Part shown: piece by piece, positions 33,689-42,248 of the stretch | Numbering within the stretch: the stretch's first letter is position 1 | How the letters are laid out: the number at the start of each line of letters is the position of its first letter | Origin: JAVBNF01 sp031551725 | Lineage (GTDB): Bacteria > Bacteroidota > Bacteroidia > Bacteroidales > P3 | Direction: 5' to 3' | NCBI GenBank assembly: GCA_031551725.1 | Contig: JAVBNF010000003.1 | Coordinates: 1-54,936 of the forward strand | DNA length: 54,936 bases | The notes under the pieces: generated by a model | Database searches by the model: none | Told to the model about the DNA's origin: nothing | Seen by the model: only the letters and a program-made list of their open reading frames with translations | Translations under genes and position numbers: made by a program

Positions 33689-36292
33689 TTAATCCTGTTT
33701 CTTTACATAAAATGCAAACTCCCCATCAAACACATCCATCTTTACTGCATCACCCGGTTTTATCTTACCGGCTATTATCATCTTCGACAATTCGTTAAGA
33801 ACTCTCCGTTGAATGATTCGTTTAAGCGGTCGAGCGCCCATTTGTGGGTCGTAACCAAGATTTGCCAAATATTTGATACTATCTTCGGAAGGCTCCAATT
33901 TAAAATTGTTCTTTTCCGTCAAACGATCTAAATGTTGTAACTGAATTTGAATAACTTTGCGAATCTCTTTCATGCTTAACGGTTTAAACATGATAATTTC
34001 ATCAATGCGGTTGAGGAATTCGGGACGCATGCTTTGTTTTAACACGTCCAAAACATCTGATTTCGTGCGGTTATAAACAACTTCTTCTTCGCCCGGACGC
34101 AAAGAGTCGTAATTATCTTGAATAATATTGGAGCCGATATTTGACGTCATAATGATAATCGCATTCTTGAAATCGGCTACACGACCTTTGTTGTCGGTCA
34201 GTCTTCCGTCATCTAAAACCTGCAATAAAATGTTGAAAACATCCGGATGTGCTTTCTCGATTTCATCCAAAAGAATGACAGAGTAGGGACGGCGGCGTAC
34301 GGCTTCCGTCAATTGCCCACTTTCATCATATCCTACATAGCCCGGCGGCGCACCAATCAAGCGTGAAACCGTATGACGCTCTTGATATTCAGACATGTCA
34401 ATCCGAACCATGGCATTTTCATCGTTAAACAAATATTCTGCAAGCGCTTTCGCTAATTCTGTTTTACCGACGCCTGTCGTTCCGAGAAAAATAAAGGATC
34501 CTACCGGACGTTTTTCATCGCTCAAGCCTGCACGGCTCCGGCGGATAGCATCAGAAACAGCCTCAATCGCTTCATCTTGTCCAACAACCCGATGATGCAG
34601 TTCTTCTTCCAAATGCAACAACTTTTCGCGTTCGCTTTGCAGCATGCGGCTGATCGGAATGCCGGTCCAGTGCGAAACTACATCGGCAATATTATCGCTG
34701 TCGATTTCCTCTTTTACCATTGCATGTTCGCGCTGAGCTTCTGTAAGTAAGGATTTTAAATCTTCCAACTCTTTTTCGGCATCTTTGATTTTGCCATAGC
34801 GAAGTTCGGCTACTTTACCGTAATCGCCTGAACGTTCGGCTTGTTGAGCATCAAATTTGTAATTTTCAATATCTTTAACACGTTGTTGAATTTTCTCAAC
34901 AATCTCTTTTTCAGATCTCCATTTGGCTTTTACCTGGTCGCGTTCTTCACTTAAATTGGCAATTTCTTTATTTAACGAATCCAGTTTTGGTTGATCGTCT
35001 TCGCGCTTAATCGCCTCACGTTCAATCTCTAATTGACGAATACGGCGTTCGAGTTCATCCAGTTTTTCCGGAACGGAATTGATTTCCAAACGCAATTTTG
35101 CCGATGCTTCATCAATCAAGTCAATGGCTTTGTCTGGAAGGAAACGATCTGTAATATAACGGTTTGAAAGTTCAACGGCAGCAATAATTGCTTCATCGCG
35201 AATACGCACATGATGATAAACTTCGTAACGTTCTTTTAAGCCGCGCAAAATGGAAATACTATCTTCCACAGAAGGCTCTTCAATCATAACAATTTGAAAA
35301 CGACGCTCTAATGCTTTGTCTTTTTCAAAATATTTTTGATATTCCTTCAATGTTGTTGCGCCAACCGCACGCAATTCGCCACGTGCCAAAGCCGGTTTTA
35401 GAATATTAGCAGCGTCCATTGCACCTTCACCACCGGAGCCTGCTCCAACTAAGGTGTGGATTTCGTCGATAAACAAAATAATCTCACCGTCGGACGCAAT
35501 TACCTCTTTGATAACACTTTTTAAGCGTTCTTCAAATTCTCCTTTGTATTTTGCGCCGGCAATCAAAGCTCCCATATCCAAGGAAAACAGTAACTTGCTT
35601 TTTAGATCCTCGGGCACGTCGCCGTTTACGATACGATGGGCAAGTCCTTCGGCAATAGCGGTTTTACCAACACCCGGCTCACCAATCAAAATAGGATTAT
35701 TCTTGGTGCGACGAGAAAGAATTTGAAGCACTCGGCGGATTTCTTCATCACGGCCAATCACAGGATCGAGTTTGCCGGCGCGAGCCAAGTCGTTCAGGTT
35801 TTTAGCATATTTGGCAAGTGCATTATAGGTGTCTTCTGCATTTTGATTGTTCACCTTCGATCCTTGTCGCAGATTTTGAATAGCCAAACGCAATTCTTTA
35901 TCTGTTACTCCATTCTCTTTTAATGATTTAGAAATAGAATTATCGGTATTTAAAAGTGCCAAAAGTAAATGTTCCAGCGATACATATTCATCGCCGAAAT
36001 CTTTCAAATAGCCTGTTGCTTTTACAATAACGCTGTTAGTGTCATTCGACAAATAGGGCGAACCACCGTCTACTTTCGGAAAAGCGTTTAGCAGTTGGTC
36101 TAAACGTTGATTGATAGTATTCAGATGTACGTCTAATTTCTTTAATAAGAATGGGATAGCATTTTCATCTACTAAAAGCATACCTTTTAGTAAATGTGCC
36201 GGTTCAATGGCTTGATTACGATTGCCTGCTGCAATTTCAATCGCCTTTTGAACTGCCTCTTGCGATTTAATTGTAAATTGATTTAGATTCAT
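33689..36292 (-). CDS. clpB: Chaperone ClpB (Hsp100 disaggregase)
   Basis: An 867-residue AAA+ disaggregase. N-domain (1-150), NBD1 with Walker A GEPGVGKTAI and Walker B LFIDEIHTLVGAG, the coiled-coil middle domain (about 410-530), NBD2 with GTTGVGKTEL and VILLDEIEKAHPDV, and C-terminal GARPLKRIIQR. I use the ATG at 36292, not the one at 36316: the minus strand reads GGAGG ten nt before ATG 36292, a clear Shine-Dalgarno, unusual here, and the protein then begins MNLNQFT like other ClpBs. Acts with DnaK to rescue aggregated proteins. An inverted repeat upstream may be a heat-shock operator. Confidence 0.95.
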   Translation of the reverse strand: MNLNQFTIKSQEAVQKAIEIAAGNRNQAIEPAHLLKGMLLVDENAIPFLLKKLDVHLNTINQRLDQLLNAFPKVDGGSPYLSNDTNSVIVKATGYLKDFGDEYVSLEHLLLALLNTDNSISKSLKENGVTDKELRLAIQNLRQGSKVNNQNAEDTYNALAKYAKNLNDLARAGKLDPVIGRDEEIRRVLQILSRRTKNNPILIGEPGVGKTAIAEGLAHRIVNGDVPEDLKSKLLFSLDMGALIAGAKYKGEFEERLKSVIKEVIASDGEIILFIDEIHTLVGAGSGGEGAMDAANILKPALARGELRAVGATTLKEYQKYFEKDKALERRFQIVMIEEPSVEDSISILRGLKERYEVYHHVRIRDEAIIAAVELSNRYITDRFLPDKAIDLIDEASAKLRLEINSVPEKLDELERRIRQLEIEREAIKREDDQPKLDSLNKEIANLSEERDQVKAKWRSEKEIVEKIQQRVKDIENYKFDAQQAERSGDYGKVAELRYGKIKDAEKELEDLKSLLTEAQREHAMVKEEIDSDNIADVVSHWTGIPISRMLQSEREKLLHLEEELHHRVVGQDEAIEAVSDAIRRSRAGLSDEKRPVGSFIFLGTTGVGKTELAKALAEYLFNDENAMVRIDMSEYQERHTVSRLIGAPPGYVGYDESGQLTEAVRRRPYSVILLDEIEKAHPDVFNILLQVLDDGRLTDNKGRVADFKNAIIIMTSNIGSNIIQDNYDSLRPGEEEVVYNRTKSDVLDVLKQSMRPEFLNRIDEIIMFKPLSMKEIRKVIQIQLQHLDRLTEKNNFKLEPSEDSIKYLANLGYDPQMGARPLKRIIQRRVLNELSKMIIAGKIKPGDAVKMDVFDGEFAFYVKKQD

Positions 36293-36344
36293 AATGATGT
36301 TTCCTCCGATTTTCATACATCAATAATGAGGCCAAAACAAACCA

Positions 36345-36381
36345 AATGACAAAATGTCCGTTATGGTGTCGTTTTGTCATT
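36345..36381. promoter_or_regulatory. Candidate operator upstream of clpB
   Basis: AATGACAAAA (36345-36354) and TTTTGTCATT (36372-36381) form a perfect 10-bp inverted repeat with a 17-nt spacer. The left arm with its flank, GACAAAATGTC, is itself palindromic, and GTGTCGTTTTGTC on the right is similar. No TAnnTTTG box is seen upstream of clpB, so a different sigma factor or a repressor may act here. Confidence 0.45.
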
Positions 36382-36384
36382 GTA

Positions 36385-36422
36385 AACAAGTAGAGACGTT
36401 GCATGCAACGTCTCTACTTGTT
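36385..36422. repeat. Perfect 38-bp palindrome (GTAGAGACG family)
   Basis: AACAAGTAGAGACGTTGCA is followed directly by its exact complement. Palindromes with GTAGAGACG outer arms are dispersed in several bacterial phyla as small mobile-like repeats. It lies between nrdJ and clpB. A degenerate relative (CAGTCTCTAC) may be at 45151-45217. Confidence 0.8.
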
Positions 36423-36479
36423 TATCTGCGTGATTTCTAAAAATCTACGATTAAAAATTTTGCCGTTAGACAAAATTAA

Positions 36480-39155
36480 TTACCCACATTTCGAATATCC
36501 GCAACTGGTGCAAGTCAAGCAGCCTTCTTTATAGATAATGCTCTTTTCATCACCACATTGTGGGCATTTTTCCTTCTCAGCAATGGTACCGTCCGGAATA
36601 AAACGTTTGAGTGCGCGCACAACGCCGTTTTTCCAAGTGTTGATAGAATCTGTATCCAAGTTTAAGTCTGAAATCAAATCGATAGCGGCTACAATCGGCA
36701 TTCCATGTTGCAAAATACCGGAAATCAATTTGGCATAGTTCCAATATTCTTTATCGAATGATCTGGACAGACCTGTAAATGTTTGAGGATAACCATCTTT
36801 ATCGTTAAATTCAAAGTCAAAGCGAGAGGGTTTATCATCCGTGTCTTTTACTTTAGTAATCCAACCTTTTGTAATTGAAGCCGGAACGAAAAAGTCTTCG
36901 GCTTTACCGGTAAAGATTTCAAACGGACGGTCTTGGTATAAACCCACAACAGCTACCCATTTTTCATAAGCGTTTTGAAAACGAACAACTTCTGCTTCCA
37001 AACGTTTCGGACGAGCAGGTGCTTTGCGTTCGATAAAATCGTTCGCATTTTCTTTTGCTTTCTCTTTATTGGAAATCAAAACTCCGTCGCGAGAGCCGTC
37101 GCGGTAAATAGTCATCCCTTTACAGCCTGTTTCCCATGCAGTTTGATAGATTTTGCTTACCAGTTCTTCTTTGGTTTCGTTTGGAAGGTTTACGGTAACA
37201 CTAATTGAGTGATCTACCCATTTTTGAACGGCACCTTGCATTTTTACCTTGCTCAACCAATCGATATCGTTGGCTGTGGATTTGTAATACGGTGATTTTT
37301 CGATAATTGGTTTCAAATCTTCGTCAGACATTGCTTTCACGGCGTCCAAGTCAAAATCATATACCAGTAACCATTTCAAAAATTTCGGGTGGAAAACGTT
37401 GTATTCCTCGAAAGAATCACCCACAGAATCCGTAAAAGCAATTTTTACATTTTTATCGTTTGGATTTACTTTGCGGCGGCGTTTGTACGAAACCATAAAT
37501 ACCGGCTCGATACCCGATGTGGTTTGTGTACAAATACTTACACTTCCTGTTGGAGCAATCGTTAATAGTGCAATATTGCGACGACCGTATTTTTGCATGT
37601 TTTCATACAGGGTCGGTGAGGCTTCTTTTAAACGGTTGATAAACGGGTTGTTAACCTCTCTTTCATTCTTATAGATAGGGAAGGCACCGCGTTCTTTAGC
37701 CATCTCTACAGACGATGCGTAAGCACTAACAGCTAATTGTTTGTGAACGTCTACAGAAAAAGTAGTTGCTTCTTCGCTTCCATAGCGAAGCCCCAAGGCT
37801 GCCAGCATGTCGCCTTCGGCCGTGATGCCCAAACCGGTTCTGCGGCCTTCCAAACTCTTCATTTTGATGTTCAACCAAAGGTTTTGCTCAGTGCGTTTAA
37901 TTTCTTCTTCTTCAGGGTCTTCTTTAATCTTTTTTAAGATTTTTTCAACGTTTTCAAGCTCCAAATCGATAATGTCGTCCATCAAACGTTGAGCCACGCG
38001 CACGTGTTTGGCAAAAAGATCGTAGTTGAAAGTGGCTTCTTTGGTGAATGGGTTTTCAACGTAACTATACAAGTTTACAGCTAATAAACGACAGCTGTCG
38101 TAAGGACACAACGGAATTTCGCCGCAAGGATTGGTAGAAACCGTTTTAAATCCTAAATCGGCATAGCAATCCGGAACAGATTCACTTATAATGGTATCCC
38201 AAAATAACACACCGGGTTCTGCTGATTTCCAAGCATTATGGATGATTTTGTTCCAAATTTTACGGGCATCTACTTCTTTTGTGTAGATAGGCTCTTTCGA
38301 ATCAATCGGATATTGTTGAATAAAAGGCTTGTTTTCAACCACACAACGCATAAATTCGTCGGTAATTTTCACAGAAACATTGGCTCCCGTTACTTTGCCT
38401 TCTTCCATTTTAGCGTCGATAAAACGCTCAGAATCCGGATGTTTAACAGAGATACTCAACATCAAAGCTCCGCGGCGGCCGTCTTGAGCCACTTCACGGG
38501 TTGAGTTTGAGTAACGCTCCATAAACGGAACAATACCGGTAGATGTTAAAGCGCTGTTTTTCACCGGACTTCCTCCCGGACGAATGTGAGATAAATCGTG
38601 TCCCACACCGCCACGGCGTTTCATTAATTGAACTTGTTCTTGGTCAATTTTCATGATACCGCCGTAAGAATCGGAATTGCCGTCGTTTCCAATAACAAAA
38701 CAGTTTGAAAGAGAGGCTATTTGGTAATTGTTTCCAATTCCGGCCATCGGACTTCCTTGCGGAATGATATATTTGAAGTTTCTCAACAGCTCAAAAATCT
38801 CATCAACACCCAATGGATTTGGATATTTGGCTTCAATACGGGCCAGCTCTTTTGCAATACGCAAGTGCATATCGTCCGGAGTCATTTCGAAAATGTTTCC
38901 ATTGCTGTCTTTTAATGCATATTTGTTCATCCATACATTAGCAGCTAAAGTATCGCCTTTGAAGTACTCGGTTGATTTAGTTAAAATTTCTTCGGGCGAA
39001 TAAGCCGTATCATTTTTTTTCATTTTTTCTCCTGTGTTTTTTGCCTCTTGGTTTATAGTTGGTTGCTCGCGTTTCTCAAGCATCTTGTCGTAAGATGTTG
39101 ATTTTGCTTGCTTTTCGTCTGTTATTTGCAAATCCGGAAACAACGTTGCGTCCAT
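36480..39155 (-). CDS. nrdJ: Adenosylcobalamin-dependent (class II) ribonucleotide reductase
   Basis: An 891-residue class II RNR. Catalytic features: SLSNCFVIG (active-site Cys), the NPCGEIPL motif, and TIAPTGSVSI near 560. The C-terminus has CPQCGDEKS and CTSCGYSKCG, a zinc-ribbon/redox tail typical of NrdJ. It reduces ribonucleotides to deoxyribonucleotides with B12 as radical source, with or without oxygen. No cobalamin riboswitch is recognisable in the 248 nt upstream. The N-terminal 45 residues (ending EKM before KKNDTAYS) are poorly conserved-looking; a start at a later ATG is possible. Confidence 0.93.
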   Translation of the reverse strand: MDATLFPDLQITDEKQAKSTSYDKMLEKREQPTINQEAKNTGEKMKKNDTAYSPEEILTKSTEYFKGDTLAANVWMNKYALKDSNGNIFEMTPDDMHLRIAKELARIEAKYPNPLGVDEIFELLRNFKYIIPQGSPMAGIGNNYQIASLSNCFVIGNDGNSDSYGGIMKIDQEQVQLMKRRGGVGHDLSHIRPGGSPVKNSALTSTGIVPFMERYSNSTREVAQDGRRGALMLSISVKHPDSERFIDAKMEEGKVTGANVSVKITDEFMRCVVENKPFIQQYPIDSKEPIYTKEVDARKIWNKIIHNAWKSAEPGVLFWDTIISESVPDCYADLGFKTVSTNPCGEIPLCPYDSCRLLAVNLYSYVENPFTKEATFNYDLFAKHVRVAQRLMDDIIDLELENVEKILKKIKEDPEEEEIKRTEQNLWLNIKMKSLEGRRTGLGITAEGDMLAALGLRYGSEEATTFSVDVHKQLAVSAYASSVEMAKERGAFPIYKNEREVNNPFINRLKEASPTLYENMQKYGRRNIALLTIAPTGSVSICTQTTSGIEPVFMVSYKRRRKVNPNDKNVKIAFTDSVGDSFEEYNVFHPKFLKWLLVYDFDLDAVKAMSDEDLKPIIEKSPYYKSTANDIDWLSKVKMQGAVQKWVDHSISVTVNLPNETKEELVSKIYQTAWETGCKGMTIYRDGSRDGVLISNKEKAKENANDFIERKAPARPKRLEAEVVRFQNAYEKWVAVVGLYQDRPFEIFTGKAEDFFVPASITKGWITKVKDTDDKPSRFDFEFNDKDGYPQTFTGLSRSFDKEYWNYAKLISGILQHGMPIVAAIDLISDLNLDTDSINTWKNGVVRALKRFIPDGTIAEKEKCPQCGDEKSIIYKEGCLTCTSCGYSKCG

Positions 39156-39370
39156 AATTTTATTTTTCTTAATAGTTGTTGTTTTGTATCTCTTTCGACT
39201 TGCGAAATTATAACGAATTTTTGAATTTTGCTCAATCTCTTATCAACAAAAAGCTGTTTATATATTTTGAAACCCTTTCGTGATAAGCGAAAGCGGTGAT
39301 TTTTTTTATTTCCTAACAATTTTTAAGATTTTTGTTAATATTTTTTTTTCACATTTAAGAAAATTTTCGT

Positions 39371-39378
39371 AACTTTAA
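39371..39378 (+). promoter_or_regulatory. Possible promoter of the murL-murD2 pair
   Basis: TAACTTTA differs from the -7 consensus at one position and lies 25 nt before the start codon. The rest of the gap 39156-39403 is A/T rich, with no other feature seen. Confidence 0.4.
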
Positions 39379-39403
39379 TGCTAATTTTTCGACACCTTAA
39401 TAT

Positions 39404-40759
39404 ATGGTTGAAAACAACGATAAATATCATAAAATCAGTAGAGAATACTCTGAATTCGTTTACGAATCTTACAAGTATGGAACAGATGAAAACGGTTTTT
39501 GGGCCGAGTTTTCATTCTTGATTCGTCCCGGATTTCGATTTACACCAAAACTAAAAATTCCTGCACGTAGTTTCTATAATTGGACTTCTTTATCGAAAGA
39601 ACAGCTTGATTTATTGATTTTTAACATTGGAATGATTGAGCTCATCAGTTATTGGAAGTGCTGTTGTTCACCAAATGTACATATCAACCACCCTTTAAGT
39701 GATACTCAAATTAAGTTCTGGAAAAAGCTATATTTTAATGGTTTGGGTGAGTTTTTTTATCTGAATAATATTACTGATGTTTCGGAAGAAAACTTTATGT
39801 ACATCCATGCAGCCGGAAACCAGAAACTAGAAACCAGAAACTATAAACTATCTGATAATGTGATTATTCCCATTGGTGGTGGCAAAGACTCTGTAGTAAC
39901 TTTAGAGGCTTTGCTCGATTATCCGGGAACGAAACGTCCGATGATTATTAATCCGCGAGATGCGACTTTGGATTGTATTCGTGTGGGAGGTTTTGAACGT
40001 TCGGATGTTATTGAAGTTCAGCGATCTATTGATCCATTCTTATTGGAATTGAATAGACAGGGCTTTTTAAACGGACATACGCCGTTTTCGGCAATGTTGG
40101 CTTTTGTGAGCTTGTTGGTTTCTTCCGGAAGCGGCATAAAACACATTGCGCTTTCCAATGAGTTTGGTGCGAATGAGCCAACGGTAAAAGGCTCTCATGT
40201 AAATCATCAATATTCGAAATCCGTTGAATTTGAGCGCGATTTCAGAAATTATGTGAACGAATTTATTTCACCCGATTTCAACTATTTCAGCTTTTTACGA
40301 CCTTTGGAAGAAATCGGTATTGCTCGACTTTTTGCCAAAGAGCCAAAGTATTTCGATGTTTTTAAAAGTTGCAATGTTGGTAGTAAACAAGATATTTGGT
40401 GTTGCAATTGTCCGAAATGCTTGTTTGCATTCATTATTTTATCGCCTTACATTGACGCTCGTAAAATGAAGGATGTTTTTGGTGAAAACCTATTAGATAA
40501 AGAAAGTTTGAAGCCTTATTTTCTGGAATTAATCGGGCAAAGTGAAGCCAAACCGTTTGAATGTGTGGGTACCATCGACGAAGTTTGCACCGCTTTAAAG
40601 CATTCTGTTAAACAATATCCGAAAGACGAACTTCCGGTGCTTTTAAAAGAATTCCAGCGCTTAAATCCCGTTTTTCACGAAATTAGCGATTTGACATTTC
40701 ATCAAGAACATTTCTTGAATCAAACGTTCGAACATTTATTAAAATGCAGGCTAAATTAG
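39404..40759 (+). CDS. murL: Candidate UDP-MurNAc-L-Ala-L-Glu epimerase (MurL)
   Basis: A 451-residue soluble protein with a PP-loop-like nucleotide motif PIGGGKDSVV (near 156), a Cys pair motif WCCNCPKCLF (near 329) and an N-terminal domain with KCCCSP. Length, GGGKDS loop and position immediately before a MurD-like gene match MurL, which epimerises the terminal L-Glu of UDP-MurNAc-L-Ala-L-Glu in an ATP-dependent reaction. Overlap with the next gene is 16 nt. Residues around 139-149 (GNQKLETRNYKL) are encoded by repeats of ACCAGAAACTA-type words (39822-39852), apparently inserted between the N-terminal and PP-loop domains. Assignment rests on memory of the family and on context. Confidence 0.75.
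   Translation: MVENNDKYHKISREYSEFVYESYKYGTDENGFWAEFSFLIRPGFRFTPKLKIPARSFYNWTSLSKEQLDLLIFNIGMIELISYWKCCCSPNVHINHPLSDTQIKFWKKLYFNGLGEFFYLNNITDVSEENFMYIHAAGNQKLETRNYKLSDNVIIPIGGGKDSVVTLEALLDYPGTKRPMIINPRDATLDCIRVGGFERSDVIEVQRSIDPFLLELNRQGFLNGHTPFSAMLAFVSLLVSSGSGIKHIALSNEFGANEPTVKGSHVNHQYSKSVEFERDFRNYVNEFISPDFNYFSFLRPLEEIGIARLFAKEPKYFDVFKSCNVGSKQDIWCCNCPKCLFAFIILSPYIDARKMKDVFGENLLDKESLKPYFLELIGQSEAKPFECVGTIDEVCTALKHSVKQYPKDELPVLLKEFQRLNPVFHEISDLTFHQEHFLNQTFEHLLKCRLN
39822..39852. repeat. Simple-word repeat inside the murL gene
   Basis: The words GAAACCAGAAACTA are repeated twice in frame. A similar word (GAAACCAGAAACTA) is found in the intergenic gap at about 7208-7221. It codes a linker and keeps the frame open. 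Confidence 0.65.
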
Positions 40760-42051
40760 CAAAACTTATTGAAAATAAAAAAGTTCTGATTTTAGGATTT
40801 GGCAGGGAAGGACGTGCCACTTATGAAACAATCCGAAATTTTTTTCCTAAAATGCCGCTTTGCATCGCCGATCAAAACGAAGATTTGCAAAACGACGAAA
40901 ATTTAAAAAAAGACCTTGCTTTAAGTTTTACTTTAGGTGAAAAGTATTTAGATAATCTATCTGATTTTGATTTGATTATAAAAACTCCGGGGATTTCCTT
41001 GAAAGATACGGAATTTTATAATGATGCCCGGATTACTTCTCAAACCGACTTGTTTCTACAATGTTACGCTGATCAAGTCATCGGAATTACAGGTACGAAA
41101 GGTAAAAGTACAACCTCATCTTTAATCTATCATATTTTACAAAAATATACAACCGATGTTGTTTTTGTCGGAAATATTGGAATTCCGGTTTTTCAAGCAT
41201 TGAGCAGAATAGGGGATAAAACACTAATTGTTTGTGAATTATCTTCGCATCAGTTGCAATATATTCGTAAGTCGCCACACGTTTCTGTTTTGCTGAATGT
41301 GTTTCAAGAACATCTCGATCATTATCGTTCTTACGAGGATTATCAACAAGCAAAATTTAATATTGCGGCTTGTCAAAATCAAAATGATTTTATTATTTAT
41401 AATTCAGATAATGAAATTTTAAATAGCTTTATCTCAAGCAAAACTTTAGGTAGTACAAAGATTGAAATCAATTCAGCGAAAGCGAAGATGTATGATATTC
41501 CCAATCGTAAGCAGTTGCTTGGAGAACATAATTTGCTGAATATGATGGCTGCTGCGGAAGCATGCAAAATTGTTGGAGTTCCGGAAAATATGATTTTGGA
41601 AGGACTTTCTGATTTCAAATCTCTACCACATCGTTTGGAGTATGTCGGCAATTATAAAGGAATTGATTTTTATAACGATTCCATTTCAACGATCCCCGAA
41701 GCAAGTATTGCAGCTTTGCAAGCAATACCTAATGTAGATACTTTAATATTAGGCGGATACGACCGAGGAATTGATTATTCTATTTTAGTTCAATATCTTG
41801 AGATGCATCCGGTTTCCAATTTGATTTTGGTGGGTGCTGCCGGAAAACGAATTGAAGAGTTAATTCAAAAGTCCAATCTCAAAATACGAATTTTCAGCAC
41901 AAATGATTACCATGAAGTGGTTCGTTTGGCATTTGAACACACGCAAACCGGAAAATCTTGTGTATTGTCACCTGCCGCAGCAAGTTATGATATGTTCAAA
42001 AACTTTGAGGAACGAGGTGCTGTATTTTCGGACTTGATAAAGAATTCTTAA
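40744..42051 (+). CDS. murD: UDP-MurNAc-L-Ala ligase adding glutamate (MurD/MurD2)
   Basis: A 435-residue Mur ligase. Motifs: ILGFGREGRATYE (N-terminal domain), the ATP loop GITGTKGKSTTSS (near 113), LSSHQLQYI near 162, EHLDHY near 187 and LPHRLEYVG with FYNDSISTIPEA near 300. MurD normally adds D-Glu; next to MurL it would add L-Glu, which is then epimerised. The start overlaps murL by 16 nt, so the two are translationally coupled. Which stereoisomer it uses cannot be read from the sequence. Confidence 0.88.
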   Translation: MQAKLAKLIENKKVLILGFGREGRATYETIRNFFPKMPLCIADQNEDLQNDENLKKDLALSFTLGEKYLDNLSDFDLIIKTPGISLKDTEFYNDARITSQTDLFLQCYADQVIGITGTKGKSTTSSLIYHILQKYTTDVVFVGNIGIPVFQALSRIGDKTLIVCELSSHQLQYIRKSPHVSVLLNVFQEHLDHYRSYEDYQQAKFNIAACQNQNDFIIYNSDNEILNSFISSKTLGSTKIEINSAKAKMYDIPNRKQLLGEHNLLNMMAAAEACKIVGVPENMILEGLSDFKSLPHRLEYVGNYKGIDFYNDSISTIPEASIAALQAIPNVDTLILGGYDRGIDYSILVQYLEMHPVSNLILVGAAGKRIEELIQKSNLKIRIFSTNDYHEVVRLAFEHTQTGKSCVLSPAAASYDMFKNFEERGAVFSDLIKNS

Positions 42052-42085
42052 AATTTGTAATATTACGCTGTGACGCTATGCGTAT

Positions 42086-42102
42086 TGTCAGCTTTGCTGA
42101 CA
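42086..42102. repeat. Small hairpin after murD2
   Basis: TGTCAGC pairs with GCTGACA around TTT. No T-run follows directly; the stronger terminator is at 42181-42232. Between them are TCGCAGATTT and GATTACGCAGATTTCGCAG words. Confidence 0.5.
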
Positions 42103-42180
42103 TTTTCATCGCAGATTTTTTGGGATTACGCAGATTTCGCAGTTTTTTTTATAAAACACATAAAATCAGAAATCTACAAC

Positions 42181-42232
42181 AAAAAAAGGTGACAAAAAAG
42201 CAAAAAATATTTGCTTTTTTGTCACCTTTTTT
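42181..42232. terminator. Long bidirectional terminator
   Basis: AAAAAAAGGTGACAAAAAAG (42181-42200) and CTTTTTTGTCACCTTTTTTT are perfect complements around an A/T loop. It lies between convergent murD2 and the dipeptidase gene and can stop both. Confidence 0.92.
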
Positions 42233-42248
42233 TGATTTTTTTGTATTT

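Noticed and set aside
39156..39403. Cobalamin riboswitch upstream of the B12-dependent reductase
   Set aside because: No B12-box-like sequence or large paired domain is visible in the 248-nt gap.
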